64,000 bases of DNA, from assembly GCA_903970145.1 (NCBI GenBank), contig CAJCHO010000131.1, positions 1-64,000 of the forward strand. Reading direction: 5' to 3'. The position numbers and the translations under genes are program-made. The DNA is from Mycobacteriaceae bacterium. Lineage in GTDB: Bacteria > Pseudomonadota > Gammaproteobacteria > Burkholderiales > Burkholderiaceae_D. Of the stretch, positions 45,249-55,441 are shown piece by piece. The first letter of the stretch is position 1. Each line of letters starts with the position of its first letter. The notes under the pieces were generated by a model. It ran no database searches. It saw only the letters and a program-made list of their open reading frames with translations, and was not told the DNA's origin.

Positions 45249-46172
45249 TTAGCGATAAGCCGCCAGGGCATTCTTCATCTTCTTCATCGCGGCCACTTCA
45301 ATCTGGCGGATGCGCTCGGCAGAGACGCCAAACTCGCCGGCCAGATCATGCAGCGTGGCGCTGCCGACTTCGCCCGAGCTGTCTTCATGTAGCCAGCGCG
45401 CCTCAATGATGCGGCGACTGCGCGGATCGAGCTTTTCCAGCGCGGCCGTGATGCCATCGCCGTGCAGGCGATCCTGCTCCCGGGCCGCAAGCACCTGGGT
45501 GGGCTCGTTGTGCTCGTCCTTGAGGTAGGCGATCGGCGCGAATGCCTCCTCGCCGTCGTCGACCTGGCCTTCGAGCGCAATGTCTCCACCCGAGAGACGC
45601 GTTTCCATCTCGATGACTTCAGAGCGTTTGACGTTGAGCTCTTCTGCCAGCGCCGTGACTTCATCGGGTGTGAAGGTATGGTGTCCGGTCTTGTGCGAGC
45701 GCAGGTTGAAAAACAGCTTGCGCTGTGCCTTGGTGGTGGCGACTTTTACCAGACGCCAGTTGCGCAGTATGTATTCGTGGATCTCCGCCTTGATCCAGTG
45801 GATCGCGAAGGACACGAGACGCACACCGCGCGCCGGATCAAAGCGCTTGACCGCCTTCATCAGGCCGACATTGCCTTCCTGGATCAGGTCGGCGTGCGGC
45901 AGTCCATAGCCGAGATAGCCACGCGCGATGGATACCACCAGGCGCAGGTGCGAGAGCACCAGCTGGCCGGCGGCGTCGAGGTCGTTCTTGTCCTGGTAGC
46001 GCTGGGCGAGTGCGTTCTCGTCCTCTGCGCTCAACAGGGGCAACTTGTTGATGGCCTGGATATACGCGTCAATGGTGCCCAGGGAGCCCGGATTGGCGAT
46101 AGCCATCATGAGCTGCGACCCTTGAGCGGGGCGCGCAAGCAGACCCATCGAGGGTGCGATTGCGGTGGACAT
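45249..46172 (-). CDS. rpoH: Heat-shock sigma factor sigma-32
   Basis: RpoH of 307 aa. Region 2 shows LVVSIARGYLGYGLPHADLI then QEGNVGLMKAVKRFDPARGV. The RpoH box is seen as QRKLFFNLR. Region 4 contains RWLHEDSSGEVGSATLHDLA then GEFGVSAERIRQIEVAAMKK. It directs transcription of chaperone and protease genes. An AGGAAAGG ribosome site precedes the ATG. A CIRCE element lies about 50 bp upstream and a strong terminator follows. Confidence 0.96.
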   Translation of the reverse strand: MSTAIAPSMGLLARPAQGSQLMMAIANPGSLGTIDAYIQAINKLPLLSAEDENALAQRYQDKNDLDAAGQLVLSHLRLVVSIARGYLGYGLPHADLIQEGNVGLMKAVKRFDPARGVRLVSFAIHWIKAEIHEYILRNWRLVKVATTKAQRKLFFNLRSHKTGHHTFTPDEVTALAEELNVKRSEVIEMETRLSGGDIALEGQVDDGEEAFAPIAYLKDEHNEPTQVLAAREQDRLHGDGITAALEKLDPRSRRIIEARWLHEDSSGEVGSATLHDLAGEFGVSAERIRQIEVAAMKKMKNALAAYR

Positions 46173-46224
46173 ATGTATTTCCTTTCCTGGAGGACCTGTA
46201 TTGGCCCTGCCTACGAAATGAATG

Positions 46225-46251
46225 TTAGCACTCTCTTGTTCTGAGTGCTAA
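46225..46251. promoter_or_regulatory. CIRCE element (HrcA operator) upstream of rpoH
   Basis: TTAGCACTC, nine bases, then GAGTGCTAA: an exact match to the CIRCE consensus. It sits 53 bp above the rpoH start. It implies that HrcA represses rpoH, a link I recall being proposed for betaproteobacteria from comparative genomics. hrcA itself is outside the window. Confidence 0.93.
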
Positions 46252-46350
46252 ATTGGCTTTCATTATGTAGGTGATAGCCAAAACGCATCGAGCACGTGGC
46301 GTAAGTGCTTGATTAAATAGACAGTTATTTCCAGGAAAAGTTCCCGCCGG

Positions 46351-47271
46351 TCAGGCCTTGCGCGCCAGCTGGCTGCGTACGGAAAGCGCTGCGCCGATCC
46401 AGCCGAGCATCGCCGATACGGCCAGAAAGAGGAGGATCTGGCCGGCCGCCGGCATGTCGAGACCGAACTCAGCCGAGTAGAGATGGGCCAGCGCCGCGAC
46501 TTCGGTATTGAGCGGAATCAGCACCACCCAGACCACCAGAAGCGCGAGCACTCCGCCGGCAAAGCCCTGCAGGGCACCGGTGTAATAGAACGGCCTGCAG
46601 ATGAACGCATCGGTAGCCCCGATCAGGCGTGCGACTTCGATTTCCGCATGCTGGCTTGCGACCTGCAGGCGAATGGTGTTGAAGACGGCGGCAATGACTG
46701 CCAGCGCCAGCGCGAGGCCAACCAGCGCGACGGCCAGCCGCAACAGGTGCAGCAGGGACTCCATGCGCGCCGCCCAGGCCGAATCGATCTGCACGTGTTC
46801 CACCGACGGCAGTTTGCTGATGCGTCGGGCCATGCTTTCCTGCAGGGACACCGCGCCCTGTGCGTCGGCCGCTTCGCGCGACAGGCGCAGGATCCACGCG
46901 TCGGGAAGGGGATTGTCGTGCAGCGCGGCGAGAGCGGCCTGCATACCCGGCCGTTGACGCAATTCCTCGACCGCGTTCTCGCGCGGCACGAAACGCGCCT
47001 CGGCCACCCCGGCAAGCCCGCGCAGTTGAACACCCAGTGCGAGCGCGTCGGCACGCTTGGCATCGAGCGACAGAAACACCGAGATTTCGGGATCGCTCGC
47101 GAGGCGTCCTGAAACCGGCTCAAAACTGGCCACCAGCACGAGGCCAAGCAAGGGCAGGGCGAGGACAATGGCGACCGCGATCACGTTGAGTGCAATCGAC
47201 AGCGGTTCGCGCAGCACGCGTACCAGCATCGCATCGAGTGCTACCCGATGGGAGGTTAGCCAGCGCATCAT
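46351..47271 (-). CDS. ftsX: Cell-division protein FtsX
   Basis: Permease-like partner of FtsE, 306 aa, with four helices: one near residues 28-50 (LNVIAVAIVLALPLLGLVLV) and three at 175-300. The periplasmic domain between them recruits murein-hydrolase activators such as EnvC. Its start overlaps the ftsE stop (ATGA). envC is found elsewhere in this window. Confidence 0.94.
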   Translation of the reverse strand: MMRWLTSHRVALDAMLVRVLREPLSIALNVIAVAIVLALPLLGLVLVASFEPVSGRLASDPEISVFLSLDAKRADALALGVQLRGLAGVAEARFVPRENAVEELRQRPGMQAALAALHDNPLPDAWILRLSREAADAQGAVSLQESMARRISKLPSVEHVQIDSAWAARMESLLHLLRLAVALVGLALALAVIAAVFNTIRLQVASQHAEIEVARLIGATDAFICRPFYYTGALQGFAGGVLALLVVWVVLIPLNTEVAALAHLYSAEFGLDMPAAGQILLFLAVSAMLGWIGAALSVRSQLARKA

Positions 47272-47945
47272 GGCGCGCTCCCGGCGAGGGGATCGGTTCC
47301 GAGTACCCGGCCCTGCTCGAGCCTAAGCAGGCGCGGCTTCACGGTCGTGAACAGGCTCTCGTCGTGGGTCGCGATGAGTACCGTCACGCCGACCTGATTG
47401 AACTGGCGAAAGATTTCCACTACCCGCAGGGCCGCGGCACGATCGAGGTTGGCGGTCGGCTCATCGGCCAGAAGCACCGCCGGCCGATTGACGATGGCCC
47501 GCGCAATCGCCAGCCGTTGCTGGTCACCACCGGCAAGCGCCGTTGGATTGGCGCGATCACGCTCGAGCAGACCGACTTTCTCGAGCGCGGCGCGCGCCCT
47601 GCGCGCGGCCACGCGCGGACTGGTGCCAACGATCAGAAGCGGCAGCATGACGTTCTCGAGAACCGTGCGGTCGGTAAGCAGCTTCTGGTCCTGGAAAATC
47701 AAGCCAAGATTGCGACGCAGATAGGGAATGGATTTGCGCGGCAGGCGGCTGATGTCGGCGCCGCTGACTATCACATTGCCACGGCTGGGTCGCTCGACGG
47801 CCGCGATGAGCTTAAGTAGCGTGCTCTTGCCGGCGCCTGAATTTCCCGACACGAAGACGAATTCCCCGGGCTCGATCGAGAAGCTCGCGCGAGTGAGCGC
47901 CTCCTGATTGCCGTAATACTTGTAGACTTCCCTGAATTCGATCAC
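47268..47945 (-). CDS. ftsE: Cell-division ATP-binding protein FtsE
   Basis: ABC ATPase of 225 aa. Walker A is VSGNSGAGKSTLLKLIAA, the signature is PTALAGGDQQRLAIARAIVN (a variant of LSGGEQQR), Walker B is AVLLADEPTANLD and the switch histidine lies in TVLIATHDESLF. With FtsX it couples ATP hydrolysis to septal peptidoglycan splitting. It is coupled to ftsX; ftsY lies close by on the same strand but is separated by a gene on the other strand. Confidence 0.95.
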   Translation of the reverse strand: MIEFREVYKYYGNQEALTRASFSIEPGEFVFVSGNSGAGKSTLLKLIAAVERPSRGNVIVSGADISRLPRKSIPYLRRNLGLIFQDQKLLTDRTVLENVMLPLLIVGTSPRVAARRARAALEKVGLLERDRANPTALAGGDQQRLAIARAIVNRPAVLLADEPTANLDRAAALRVVEIFRQFNQVGVTVLIATHDESLFTTVKPRLLRLEQGRVLGTDPLAGSAP

Positions 47946-48080
47946 GAAGGTCGCCTTGCCGGGTCCGCCAAACGGTCCCGATTGCTAACGATGGATGCAG
48001 GCCGAATGATAACCTCGCCGCTGGTTCCGGCAAGCGCCGATCCCTCCGTGCAAAATTCCGACCTAGCGCAAGCCCAGCCG

Positions 48081-48491
48081 ATGAACCACTTTCTGACTTC
48101 CAGTGACTCTGATGCCGCACTTCTGGGCGAGCGCCTGTCGGCCAGCCTCCTGGTGGTGGGTCTGTGCGCCCAATGGTGCAGCACCTGCCGCGAATTTGCG
48201 CCTCTATTCAATGAACTGGCGATGGCCCATCCGGGTGCGACTTTCGTCTGGCTCGATGTCGAGGACGACAGCGAATTGGCCGGGGAGATCGACGTCGACA
48301 ACTTCCCGACGTTGGCGGTGTATCGCGATGGCCTGCCGGTGCATTTTGGCATCAGTCTGCCGCAGCTGCCGGTCGTTGCACGGCTGATCGGGGCGCTTGC
48401 CCAGGCAGAGGCGCGTGTGGTCGACGTGGCGCGCCCGGTGCGCGAACTACCGGCGCTCTTGGCACAGCACGCAAGATCCGCATCCGCGTAG
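48081..48491 (+). CDS. Thioredoxin-like protein with WCSTC motif
   Basis: Protein of 136 aa with a thioredoxin fold and active site LCAQWCSTCREFAPLFNEL near residue 33, followed by VWLDVEDDSELAGEIDVDNF and the cis-proline segment NFPTLAVYRDG. It lacks a signal peptide, so is probably cytoplasmic. WCSTC differs from the usual WCGPC. It is inserted between ftsE and ftsY in the opposite orientation, converging on ftsY. An earlier start at 48006 is possible. Confidence 0.82.
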   Translation: MNHFLTSSDSDAALLGERLSASLLVVGLCAQWCSTCREFAPLFNELAMAHPGATFVWLDVEDDSELAGEIDVDNFPTLAVYRDGLPVHFGISLPQLPVVARLIGALAQAEARVVDVARPVRELPALLAQHARSASA

Positions 48492-48503
48492 TCCTGCAAG
48501 GGC

Positions 48504-49448
48504 TTACGAGAGGAGCGCTTCGACAAATTCGCGCGCGCGAAACGGCTGCAGGTCGTCCAGATTCTCGCCGACGCCAATGAAATAGACCGGGATCGGCGCG
48601 GCACGGGCAATCGCCGTCAGCACCCCGCCCTTGGCAGTACCGTCGAGCTTGGTGATGATGAGCCCGGTGAGCTTTAGTGCACCGTCAAATGCCTTGACCT
48701 GCGCCAGCGCATTCTGACCATTGCTGCCGTCAAGCACCAGCAAGGTCTCGTGGGGCGCACCATCCATCGCCTTGCCGATGACGCGCTTGATCTTTTTCAA
48801 CTCTTCCATCAAATGCAGCTGGGTTGGCAGACGTCCGGCCGTGTCAGCGATCAATACCTGAGCCCCGCGCGCACGTGCGGCGGCAACTGCGTCGAAGACA
48901 ACCGCGGCCGGGTCGCCACCGTCCTGCGAGATCACGGCGATGCCATTGCGTTCACCCCAGGCAAGGAGCTGCTCGCGCGCGGCCGCGCGAAAGGTGTCCC
49001 CGGCAGCCAGCAGAACCGTCTTGCCACGTCCCTGGAAGTGATGAGCGAGCTTGCCGATGCTGGTGGTCTTGCCGGCACCGTTGACGCCGGCAATCATCAT
49101 GACAATAGGCGCCGCGCGTTCGAGATCGAGTTCCTTTTCGAGCGGCGCAAGCAATTCGATGAGGGCCTGTGCGAGCGCGCGCTTGAGCTCCCCGCCGTCC
49201 TCGATGCGCTCGCGCCGTGCGGTCTCGCGCAGCTTATCCATCAGGAACTGGCTGGCATCTACGCCCGCATCGGCCTGCAGCAGGACAGACTCGAGCTCCT
49301 CGAAGAGCGCTTCGTCGACGCGCGCGCCAGTGAATACCGCACTAATAGACGAACCGGTGCGTGCCAGCCCCGACTTCAGACGCGATAACCACGACGCACG
49401 CGCGGCAGGGGCTTCGGCTGGCGCGTCGGTTTTGCGCGAGGTAAACAT
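48504..49448 (-). CDS. ftsY: Signal-recognition-particle receptor FtsY
   Basis: SRP GTPase of 314 aa. The G-domain motifs are MIAGVNGAGKTTSIGKLAHH (P-loop), DTAGRL (G3) and TKLDGTAKGGVLTAIAR (G4/G5), and the N-domain starts near residue 20. The N-terminal acidic A domain is short. It targets nascent membrane proteins to the Sec translocon. It is divergent from rsmD, about 100 bp apart. Confidence 0.95.
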   Translation of the reverse strand: MFTSRKTDAPAEAPAARASWLSRLKSGLARTGSSISAVFTGARVDEALFEELESVLLQADAGVDASQFLMDKLRETARRERIEDGGELKRALAQALIELLAPLEKELDLERAAPIVMMIAGVNGAGKTTSIGKLAHHFQGRGKTVLLAAGDTFRAAAREQLLAWGERNGIAVISQDGGDPAAVVFDAVAAARARGAQVLIADTAGRLPTQLHLMEELKKIKRVIGKAMDGAPHETLLVLDGSNGQNALAQVKAFDGALKLTGLIITKLDGTAKGGVLTAIARAAPIPVYFIGVGENLDDLQPFRAREFVEALLS

Positions 49449-49549
49449 CGTTGCGGGGATCGGTTGGGAGGGGTGCTACACTGGGCCGCAGTTTAACACT
49501 GCGCTGCGCCCGCCCTTTGCGGCGACACCAGGCGCGCGACCGGCACGCA

Positions 49550-51007
<1,458 letters not shown>

Positions 51008-51204
51008 TGGCCCTCGACCGGGTGGCGCGACGCCCCCCGTCGGATCGGGAAACATGCGCGGATGTACTCGCAAGTCGTTGGAGTCGCGCCCCGAATTGCC
51101 AGTTAGACTGGTAGTTGCCGCATCGTGGACTGCCCCGACAGGCGGGGTGCGCAAACGGAACTGCCGTGGCCAATCAATCAGGTATCTGGAATCTGGGCAG
51201 GGGC

Positions 51205-54111
51205 ATGCGCGCAGCTTGGGTGCGCAATGGCAGTGCCTTGTTCGCCATTTTGCTGGTGCTCGTGGCCTGGCCGCTGCTCTCGCATGTCACCAATACTTCG
51301 CTCGCCGGCAAGGGGATGCTCGATCTCGGTCCGCGTACCCAGTGGATCGCTGATCCGGGCGCGAGCCTGTCGATTGCCGAAGTGCGCCAGCGGCCGGCCG
51401 GCGAGTGGCAGGGGCCGGATAGCCACTACCCGGCGCTCGGATTTCAGGACGAACCGGTGTGGTTTCGCGCGCCACTAGCTGCCCAGGACCTGCCGCGCGG
51501 GCCGCTGTGGCTCGAATTTGGCTTTCCGGTACTCACCCGGGTCGATGCCTTCCTGCTCGATGCGCGCGGCAACCTTGTCGCCCAGTGGACGACGGGCACC
51601 GGAATCCCGGTCACCGCCCGTCCCATTTCTGGGACCGCGCTGGTGGTCCCGCTGGAACCGCGTCCACGCGAGGGCGACCAGTTCCTGGTTCGCGTTCACA
51701 CGGTCTCGGCAATGCGGGTGCCTTTGCACGTCTGGAACGCCGAGACCTTCCTGCGCGAACAAAACGCCTGGCACCTGGGCAGCGGGGTGGAGTTTGGTCT
51801 CCTGGTCGGCTTTCTGGTGATGGCGCTGTTCTTTGGCCGAGCGCTGCACGAACGCTACTTCAGCTGGCTCGCAGCCATGATCGGCTCCATGCTTGTCATT
51901 GCTCTCTATCGTACCGGCACGCTGGCCGCCTATCTGTTGCCGGGTGCCCCGGTGGCGCATCGCACGGTCTACTTTGCCGCCCTGGCCAGTCTGACGTGTT
52001 GTGTGGCCTATTCGCAGCGCTCTTCGCTGCGTCTGGCCGCCCATTGGCATGCTGCCGACGTTGTAATGCGGCGCGTGAGCTGGTTGACGCTGTTAGTTGG
52101 CATCACGGGTGTCCTCACACAGAGCGCGACCTATAACGCGGTGCTGCAGGTGCAATTGTGCATCGTCGTCTGCATGGTGCTGGTGCTATCGATTCTGGCG
52201 TGGCGACGCGGTTACCCCGGGGGCCTGCATTTTGCGGTCTTGTGGGTCCTCGTGATCCTGACCGGGGTCGGGCGGCTGGCCGGTGGCCTGTTTGGCCTTG
52301 GCCATCTTCCGGAGTATGTCGATGTGTTGCCCGAGGCGGGGGTGGTTCTGGGCGGGCTAACGATGGGCGATGCCCTTTCGATGCGCGTCCTGCGTGCCGA
52401 ACGCGAGCGCGAACGCGCCCGTCGCAGTGCCGGAGAGTCGCTGCGGCGCTTTGAGCGCGTTTTCGATAATGCGCTCGAGGGGCTGTTCGTGTGGATCCCC
52501 GATTCGAGCTACCTGATCTGCAATCAGGCACTGGCGCGCTTTCTTGGCTATGAATCGCCCGAGGCCTTCGATCGCGCCGTCGCAGAGCCTGCCAATATGC
52601 TCTACGAACCGCAACGCTTTGCCGACATCGAGAGACGCCTGCGCAGTGATCGGGCGGTTCGCGAAGAAACGATTGCCCTGCGTCGCGCCGACGGCTCGCG
52701 CATGTGGGCGATCCTATCGATGCGGCGCGCCGGCTTCGAGGGAGGGCAAAGCGGCTTCGAGGGAGCGGTCGTGGATGTCACGGCCTTGAAGGACTCCCAG
52801 GAGCGCCTGCTGTCGCTGGCCAACCACGACCCGTTGACGGGGCTCGCCAATCGCCGCGCCTATGCCGATTTCATGGATGAACTCAAGCGCGGCCCGGACA
52901 GCCATGATCAACGCCACGTGCTGTTTTATATCGACTTGTCGCGCTTTAAGCTCGTCAACGATACGCTTGGCCATGAAGCCGGAGACCGGCTGCTCGCGCA
53001 GGCCGCCAAGCTGATTCAGTCACAGATCGGTGCCGGGGATCTCGCCGCGCGCCTCGGTGGTGATGAGTTTGGCGTGGTCCTGGTTGACGAGGACGATGCG
53101 GCGGCCGAGCAGGTTGGCATGCGCATCATCGAGCTTATCAGCGGTCTGCGTTTTGCCTGGGAGGGCAAGAGCTTTAGCATTGGCGCGGCAATTGGCGCGA
53201 TCAGTTTTCGGGCGGGCGAGATGCCTACCGAGCGCTTGACCAGCATGGCCGATACGGCGTGCTATCTGGCCAAGGAGCAGGGTTCGGCCCGTCTGCACTG
53301 GTTCCACGAGGCGGCCGAGCAGGCCAGTCAGTACCAGCGGGAGTCAGGCTGGATCCCGCGCATCCAGCATGCGCTCGTCCACGGTGGCTTCGTGCTCTTC
53401 GGTCAGGAGATCCAGCCGATAGCGGCACCCGCCGGCAGACCCAAGTTCGAACTCTTGATCCGTTATCGCGCCGAAGACGGCACGATAACCCAACCGGCCA
53501 CCTTCCTGCGTGCCGCAGAGCGCTACGGCTTGTCGACCACCATCGACGAGTGGGCCGTCCAGACTGCCATGACCTATCTGCGCAATCTCGCCGGCCGCGC
53601 GCAGCGGCCGCCGGTGTTGTCGATCAATCTCAGTGCGGCGGCCTTCTCCGACGACGATTTCCGCGAGAACCTCTTGTCGATGCTCGACACCAATTCAGAT
53701 CTGTGCGACTGCCTGTCGTTCGAGCTGACCGAGACGATGGCCTTGCGCGACATGGTCAAGACCGTCAGCTTCGTCAATGCGGTGCGCGCGCGCGGCTGCA
53801 CCGTTGCGCTCGATGATTTTGGCAGCGGATTTGCATCCTATGCCTCGCTGATCTCGATCCCCCTCGACTATCTCAAGATTGACGGATCTTTCATCCGCGG
53901 AATGGTCGACGATCCGGTCAAGGAGGCGCTGGTGCGCTCGTTCGTTGACATCGGTCGCAGCCTGAATGTGCGCACGATCGCCGAGTTCGTGGAGAGTAGT
54001 GCCACTCATGAAAGGCTGGCGCGCCTCGGGGTAGACTACGGGCAGGGATTCTATTATCACGCTCCCCAGCTGATGGTGGATTCGGTGTTCACCATCGCCG
54101 CGCAGGCTTAG
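51205..54111 (+). CDS. Membrane 7TMR-PAS-GGDEF-EAL cyclic-di-GMP protein
   Basis: Protein of 968 aa. After an N-terminal helix comes a periplasmic 7TMR-DISMED2 sensing domain (about 40-190), seven helices (about 195-385), a PAS domain (about 415-530), GGDEF (about 540-700) and EAL (about 715-960). The cyclase active site is AARLGGDEFGVVLVD; no RxxD inhibitory site precedes it (GAGD instead). The EAL motif reads ELL in FELLIRYRAEDG, while NLSA, ELTE, DDFGSG and LKID are kept, so phosphodiesterase activity is plausible. The ATG at 51205 was chosen in front of the helix; a GTG at 51166 is possible. Confidence 0.92.
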   Translation: MRAAWVRNGSALFAILLVLVAWPLLSHVTNTSLAGKGMLDLGPRTQWIADPGASLSIAEVRQRPAGEWQGPDSHYPALGFQDEPVWFRAPLAAQDLPRGPLWLEFGFPVLTRVDAFLLDARGNLVAQWTTGTGIPVTARPISGTALVVPLEPRPREGDQFLVRVHTVSAMRVPLHVWNAETFLREQNAWHLGSGVEFGLLVGFLVMALFFGRALHERYFSWLAAMIGSMLVIALYRTGTLAAYLLPGAPVAHRTVYFAALASLTCCVAYSQRSSLRLAAHWHAADVVMRRVSWLTLLVGITGVLTQSATYNAVLQVQLCIVVCMVLVLSILAWRRGYPGGLHFAVLWVLVILTGVGRLAGGLFGLGHLPEYVDVLPEAGVVLGGLTMGDALSMRVLRAERERERARRSAGESLRRFERVFDNALEGLFVWIPDSSYLICNQALARFLGYESPEAFDRAVAEPANMLYEPQRFADIERRLRSDRAVREETIALRRADGSRMWAILSMRRAGFEGGQSGFEGAVVDVTALKDSQERLLSLANHDPLTGLANRRAYADFMDELKRGPDSHDQRHVLFYIDLSRFKLVNDTLGHEAGDRLLAQAAKLIQSQIGAGDLAARLGGDEFGVVLVDEDDAAAEQVGMRIIELISGLRFAWEGKSFSIGAAIGAISFRAGEMPTERLTSMADTACYLAKEQGSARLHWFHEAAEQASQYQRESGWIPRIQHALVHGGFVLFGQEIQPIAAPAGRPKFELLIRYRAEDGTITQPATFLRAAERYGLSTTIDEWAVQTAMTYLRNLAGRAQRPPVLSINLSAAAFSDDDFRENLLSMLDTNSDLCDCLSFELTETMALRDMVKTVSFVNAVRARGCTVALDDFGSGFASYASLISIPLDYLKIDGSFIRGMVDDPVKEALVRSFVDIGRSLNVRTIAEFVESSATHERLARLGVDYGQGFYYHAPQLMVDSVFTIAAQA

Positions 54112-54171
54112 CGCTGCTGGCCCGAGCCCTACCCCATTTCCCCGGACTCCTCGAAGCGGCACGGCGCCCCG

Positions 54172-55392
54172 ATGCAAAAGAAGATTTCTCCCGCGCAGCT
54201 GCGTGTGGGCATGTATCTCGACAAACTTGGCGCGAGCTGGTTGGACCACCCCTTTTGGCGGCGCTCCTTCCTGATCGAAGATCCGGCCAGCATCGCGCAG
54301 ATCGTCGAGCTTGGCATCACCGAGATATGGATCGATACTGGCCGCGGCCTTGACGTCGAAGTCAAGGCGCCGGCCGCAAGCCTGCCGGCCGCAAACTCGC
54401 CGGTGGATCCGGCAACGAGGGTGTTGGCCAATAAACCCGCGCGGGTCGTCGAGGAGGACCTTGTCTCGGCGATGGCGCGCGCGCAGCGCCTGTGCGAATC
54501 GGCACGCGGCGAAGTCGCCTCGATGTTTGGTGACGTGCGTATGGGTCGCGCGATCAATGTCGAATCGGTCGGTCCCCTGGTCGAGGAGATCGCGTCATCG
54601 GTTCGCGAGAACGCGGCGGCGCTGATTTCGGTAGCCCGCTTAAAGACCCATGATGATTACACCTACCTGCATTCGGTCGCGGTGTGCGCACTCATGGTCG
54701 CGCTGGCGCGCGAATTGGGACTTGACGAAGCCGAGGTCCGCAGGGCCGGCGTCGGCGGCCTGATGCATGATCTGGGCAAGGCCTTGATGCCGATCAACAT
54801 CTTGAACAAGCCCGGCAAGCTGACCGACGAGGAATACGCTGTCATGAAGCTGCACCCGGCGGTTGGACATCGGCTGCTCGCCGAGGGTGGTGGCGCCGAC
54901 GAAGCGACGCTCGAGATCGCGCTCCATCATCACGAAAAGATGGACGGCTCGGGATACCCAGGTGCGCAGGCCGGCGAGGGCATTACCCACTGGTCGCGCA
55001 TGGGGGCCGTGTGCGACGTGTACGACGCCATCACCTCGAATCGCCCGTACAAGTCGGGCTGGGATCCGGCGCAGGCAATCCGCCGCATGAACTCATGGAA
55101 GGGGCACTTCGACGAGCGCATCCTGCGCGCTTTCGTCAAGAGTGTCGGCATCTATCCGGTTGGCGCCCTGGTGCGACTGCGCTCGGACCGCCTCGGAGTC
55201 GTCGTCGAGCCCGGCCGCTCATCGCTGATCAAGCCCAAGGTGAAGGTTTTTTTCTCGGCGCGGTCCCGGGAGCCGATCACCACCGAGATCGTAGATCTTG
55301 AGGCGGCACGCAGCCCGGACGCGATCGCCGGACCGGAAGATCCGGCGACCTGGGGCTTTACCCATCTCGTGCAGTTGTGGACACCCCAGTAG
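54172..55392 (+). CDS. HD-GYP phosphodiesterase with N-terminal DUF3391
   Basis: Protein of 406 aa that probably hydrolyses cyclic-di-GMP. The N-terminal DUF3391 domain starts KKISPAQLRVGMYLDKLGAS, and the HD-GYP domain spans about 155-320. The HD pair is in GLMHDLGKALMPINILNKPG and the GYP motif in HHHEKMDGSGYPGAQAGEG. Other metal ligands are in YLHSVAVCALM. It follows the GGDEF-EAL gene on the same strand after 60 bp, giving a synthesis/degradation pair. Confidence 0.94.
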   Translation: MQKKISPAQLRVGMYLDKLGASWLDHPFWRRSFLIEDPASIAQIVELGITEIWIDTGRGLDVEVKAPAASLPAANSPVDPATRVLANKPARVVEEDLVSAMARAQRLCESARGEVASMFGDVRMGRAINVESVGPLVEEIASSVRENAAALISVARLKTHDDYTYLHSVAVCALMVALARELGLDEAEVRRAGVGGLMHDLGKALMPINILNKPGKLTDEEYAVMKLHPAVGHRLLAEGGGADEATLEIALHHHEKMDGSGYPGAQAGEGITHWSRMGAVCDVYDAITSNRPYKSGWDPAQAIRRMNSWKGHFDERILRAFVKSVGIYPVGALVRLRSDRLGVVVEPGRSSLIKPKVKVFFSARSREPITTEIVDLEAARSPDAIAGPEDPATWGFTHLVQLWTPQ

Positions 55393-55404
55393 GGCTGCGG
55401 GCCT

Positions 55405-55436
55405 GCGGCGGGCGGCTCGAACGAAGCCGCCGCCGC
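55405..55436. terminator. GC-rich hairpin between convergent genes
   Basis: Arms GCGGCGGGCGGCT and AGCCGCCGCCGC pair with a one-base bulge around a 7-nt loop, between the HD-GYP stop and the stop of the convergent beta-helix gene. No T-run, so the terminator role is tentative. Confidence 0.45.
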
Positions 55437-55441
55437 GACGC

